Below, in pieces: positions 61,674-64,000 of a stretch of 64,000 nucleotides of DNA (its first letter is position 1; each line of letters begins with the position of its first letter). The DNA is from Victivallaceae bacterium. GTDB taxonomy: Bacteria > Verrucomicrobiota > Lentisphaeria > Victivallales > Victivallaceae. The notes beneath the pieces are model-generated. The model searched no databases. It had not been told where the DNA came from and worked only from the letters and a program-made list of their open reading frames with translations. The position numbers and the translations under genes were made by a program. The stretch lies in the NCBI GenBank assembly GCA_024405735.1, contig JAKSOF010000002.1, positions 97,614 through 161,613 on the forward strand. Direction: 5' to 3'.

Positions 61674-63291
61674 AGAAATCAAACATGCGTCCTGGTGGGC
61701 GTTGCTTCTGGTGCTGGCGATCGCGGCGCTGATCCATCTGCCATGGGTTTTTTCCGGCAGGGAACTTTTCCGGCAGGAGGGACTGTACGCCGTCGAAGCG
61801 ACGGAGTACAATGTCGCGGCAGGGGTAGTGACCGCGCACGGCGTCGCGCTGAAAAACGGATTCCCGCTCTATCCCGCCGTTTGTCACTATGTGCAAAAAT
61901 GGACGCAGTTGCCGCTGGAAACTGTGATGCGGCTGATTTCCATTGTGATGCTTTTTCTTACGGCGGCGGCGGTTTTCTCCGGCGCGAAAAGCGGTCGCGA
62001 TGCGCACGCGGGAGTGGTCGCCGCCGCGATCTATCTTACCGCGTTTGTCACAATGGAAAAGGCGTGGGAAGGAAATCCCGTGACGCTCAGCGCGTTTTTC
62101 CTTTTGCTGGCGCAACTCTTCTTTTTCTATTACGGGATACGGCGTTCAAATTGGAATATGGCATGGATCTCCGCTGGAATTCTGATGGGATTTGGATTTT
62201 TGAGCGGCGGTTTCCGTTTGTTGTTCTTTTTCATTTTGCCGATGTTTTTTTTCCGCCGCCCGCTCTCGATGAAAAGCAAATTTCACCATCCGGGATTTGT
62301 TTTCGGCATCGTCCTTTTCGGCATCGCATTCGCCGCATGGGCGGTCCCGCTTGCCGTGGCGTATCACCAGATCCCGCTGGACTATCAGTTCTGGAGCCGC
62401 AGTGTCGCGGAAATCTGGTATAATATCGTATGTTTTCCCTTTAAGTTCCTGATCCAGCTTTTGCCGTGGACTCTGATCGTCTGGCTTCCCTTCTGTCCGG
62501 CGTTGCGCGATACGGATACGACGCCGATCTACGACCGCTATTTGCGGACGCTCGTGCTTCCCGCTTTTGCGATCATCTGGCTGGCGCCGGATTTTGACGC
62601 ACGGGAAGTCCTCTATCTGCTCGGACCGCTCGCGATCCTCTGCGGCAACGCTTATGAACTCGGGATGCGCCGTTACGGATTGAAAATCAAAAAACTGCTT
62701 GTTTTCTGTGAATACGCGGCGATCGCGACGATCATTCTGATGACTTTGATGTTCTTTGCGCCGGAGTGGTTGCTCGGTTATTTCGGCGAGATCGGGCGCT
62801 CGTTGAAATTCCGGGATGCGCCGGATTTTCACCGCATCCAGATCATTTGCTATGCGCTTTCGCTTCTGCTTCTCTTTGCCATCCGCATCGAACGTTTCCG
62901 CGATTCCGTGGCACGGACTCTTTTACTCACGGCGGCGGTGATCGGAATCTATTACAGCGGCGTTTATCTGCGGTATCACGAGCAGGGCGGGGAAAAGCGC
63001 GATTTCGGTAAAATGATTGCGTCCGCGTTGGAAAATCAGCCGGAAGGTACGCTTTATAAAGCCAATATCGCCGATCTTTACGGACCGCTTTACTATGCGC
63101 GCGTCTCGGTCATAAAACTTCCGGCGTTGGAAAATCTGCCGAATGACGAGGATGTCGTTTACCTTCTCGGAGACTCTTTCCCGTTGCACAGTGACCGCAG
63201 CTGGCGCAATCTGCTTCCGCCGGGGTATACTTATCAGGGGCATACGCTCGGTTTGTGGATGGGAACGCGCAACGAAAAAGATGAGGAATAA
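61660..63291 (+). CDS. GT-C type membrane glycosyltransferase-like protein
   Basis: The 543-residue protein has at least ten helices and a hydrophobic profile like ArnT/PMT transferases. The first outer loop reads FRQEGLYAVEATEYNVAAG, where an ArnT protein would have its acidic DE site, so the match is weaker than that of the gene at 54267. It overlaps arnD by 14 bases, which suggests a shared operon and a role in the same lipid A sugar step or an unknown glycan. Residues 430-510 are soluble, periplasmic. The exact substrate is unknown. Confidence 0.65.
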   Translation: MGPYREIKHASWWALLLVLAIAALIHLPWVFSGRELFRQEGLYAVEATEYNVAAGVVTAHGVALKNGFPLYPAVCHYVQKWTQLPLETVMRLISIVMLFLTAAAVFSGAKSGRDAHAGVVAAAIYLTAFVTMEKAWEGNPVTLSAFFLLLAQLFFFYYGIRRSNWNMAWISAGILMGFGFLSGGFRLLFFFILPMFFFRRPLSMKSKFHHPGFVFGIVLFGIAFAAWAVPLAVAYHQIPLDYQFWSRSVAEIWYNIVCFPFKFLIQLLPWTLIVWLPFCPALRDTDTTPIYDRYLRTLVLPAFAIIWLAPDFDAREVLYLLGPLAILCGNAYELGMRRYGLKIKKLLVFCEYAAIATIILMTLMFFAPEWLLGYFGEIGRSLKFRDAPDFHRIQIICYALSLLLLFAIRIERFRDSVARTLLLTAAVIGIYYSGVYLRYHEQGGEKRDFGKMIASALENQPEGTLYKANIADLYGPLYYARVSVIKLPALENLPNDEDVVYLLGDSFPLHSDRSWRNLLPPGYTYQGHTLGLWMGTRNEKDEE

Positions 63292-63296
63292 AAAAA

Positions 63297-63325
63297 TTTT
63301 TTATAAAAATAGTTTAGTGTATAAA
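63297..63325 (+). promoter_or_regulatory. Promoter for the small secreted protein gene
   Basis: TTTTTT at 63297-63302 and TATAAA at 63320-63325, 17 bp apart. It is the weakest match among the fourteen listed; the surroundings are AT-rich compared with the genes. Confidence 0.45.
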
Positions 63326-63405
63326 ATATTTTTCATTTCCGTTTCGTTATACGGTTGAAATGCGGGAAAAGGTTTTCCCGAAACAACCGGAGAAAGGAAA
63401 AGAAA

Positions 63406-63744
63406 ATGAAAAAGTTTTTGATCGCAGTTGTCGGATGCGCCGCATTTGCCGTAATGGCGGGGCCGCACGGATGCGGAGGACATCACCACGGAAGCGACGG
63501 CGTCCGTCTGGCGACGGACATCGTCGATCTCGTCGGTGCGAGCTTGAATATTCTCGCTCCGCGCACGGTCGTCACCACCCCCGTTGTGACTCCCGTCGTG
63601 GCTCCCGTTGCCCCTGTGGTTACGGTCCCGGCAGTCGCACCCGTCGTCGTGAGACCCGTAGTCTATCCCTACCGCAGATATTGCCGTCCTTGCCGACCGT
63701 ATCGTCATTGTCATCGTCCCCGCGGCGGATGCCATCGGCGCTGA
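63406..63744 (+). CDS. Small secreted His/Cys/Arg- and Pro/Val-rich protein
   Basis: This 112-residue protein belongs to no family I recognise. It begins with a signal peptide (MKKFLIAVVGCAAFAVMAGP), then a glycine/histidine cluster GCGGHHHGSDG that could bind metal. Middle repeats of Val-Pro (TPVVTPVVAPVAPVVTVPAV) follow, and the tail is rich in Tyr/Arg/Cys/His (YRRYCRPCRPYRHCHRPRGG). An AGAAAGGAAAAG site precedes the ATG at 63406. An envelope-exposed, metal- or glycan-binding role is plausible but unproven. A weak stem GCTG/CAGC with a T-run follows the stop. Confidence 0.6.
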   Translation: MKKFLIAVVGCAAFAVMAGPHGCGGHHHGSDGVRLATDIVDLVGASLNILAPRTVVTTPVVTPVVAPVAPVVTVPAVAPVVVRPVVYPYRRYCRPCRPYRHCHRPRGGCHRR

Positions 63745-63762
63745 AATTGGCAGCCCTTTTTT

Positions 63763-64000
63763 ACGCAATGGGAACGCGAGGGGCTGATTTCGCCCCTCGC
63801 GGCACTAAATTAATGGGCATTTGGAGAGAAAAACAGGGAGGCTTGCGGAAATGCTTGACGTGTGTGGACAAGGCGGGGACAGCCGTGCCGGCTTTCCCCG
63901 CCTTAACCACCCCTTCCCCCGTGCGACTGCAGTCAAAACGGATGTGGATATTCCCCCTGCATTTGTACGCCTGCGCTTCACTTCGCTACGCTTCGTTCGC
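63763..64000 (+). repeat. Inverted-repeat element, copy 3 (cut by the window end)
   Basis: The left end (63763-63802) is identical to bases 5-44 of the left terminal repeat of the complete copy at 34985-35821, in the same orientation. The next 200 bases also follow it, including GGGAGGCTTGCGGAA, GTGTGGACAAGGC and GACGGATGTGGATATTCCCC (with few differences) and the hairpin at 63872-63902. It begins about 6 bases after the T-run that follows the small secreted protein gene. The right end is outside the window. Confidence 0.78.

Overview
The window is a gene-dense bacterial chromosome segment (about 57% GC by eye, Shine-Dalgarno-type starts, tRNAs with encoded CCA ends). The mix of an outer-membrane toolkit (ExbB/ExbD/TonB-like, TolB, an LptF/LptG-type permease, Arn-type lipid A modification), type IV pilus/type II secretion ATPases in tandem, sigma-54 and the MEP isoprenoid enzyme Dxr indicates a Gram-negative organism. 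The flavour suggests the PVC superphylum, perhaps a Lentisphaerota/Victivallales-like gut or metagenomic genome. That placement is an inference from general familiarity, not from a search.

Layout. 1-3.6 kb: arginine biosynthesis (3' part of argD, then argF) and recD2. 3.6-23.4 kb: the information-processing supercluster, on the + strand: tRNA-Leu, tRNA-Thr, tuf, rpmG, tRNA-Trp, secE, nusG, rplK-rplA-rplJ-rplL, rpoB-rpoC, rpsL-rpsG-fusA-rpsJ-rplC-rplD-rplW-rplB-rpsS. The S10 operon stops at rpsS with a terminator and a repeat element instead of continuing into rplV-rpsC. 24-33.2 kb: gyrB-recA followed without a visible promoter by a TPR protein, ExbB, ExbD, a TonB-like protein, a membrane zinc-ribbon protein, a lipoprotein and a cation exchanger. 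33.2-36.7 kb: dxr (-), rpsO (+), a complete 837-bp inverted-repeat element, an HPr-like protein and an unknown gene (-). 36.8-48.2 kb: an LptF/LptG-type permease (+), then minus-strand blocks folC-tolB-ppiB and pilB-pilB-pilC-coaX-aroE-pilD. 48.4-54.3 kb (+): a two-domain class II aldolase-like protein, an RNA m5U methyltransferase, an ABC-F ATPase and rpoN. 54.3-57.3 kb (-): aspT-type aminotransferase and an ArnT-like transferase. 57.4-63.7 kb (+): paaK-like ligase, arnA, arnD, a second GT-C membrane protein and a small secreted protein, ending in a third repeat copy.

Two sequence-level themes run through the non-coding DNA. First, nearly every inferred operon start carries the same promoter layout, TTGCAA-like -35, about 17 bp, TATATT/TATTTT -10; I list fourteen promoters. 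One pair is divergent with overlapping -35 boxes and one serves a likely leaderless gene. Second, a non-coding repeat family with 44-bp perfect terminal inverted repeats occurs three times, each time just downstream of a stop codon or terminator. It contains an internal hairpin whose stem covaries between copies. This repeat is the best candidate here for something undescribed. At the protein level, RpoB carries Asn at the E. coli His526 position, S12 carries Arg at the Lys87/88 position, and EF-Tu departs from a nearly invariant G-domain motif.
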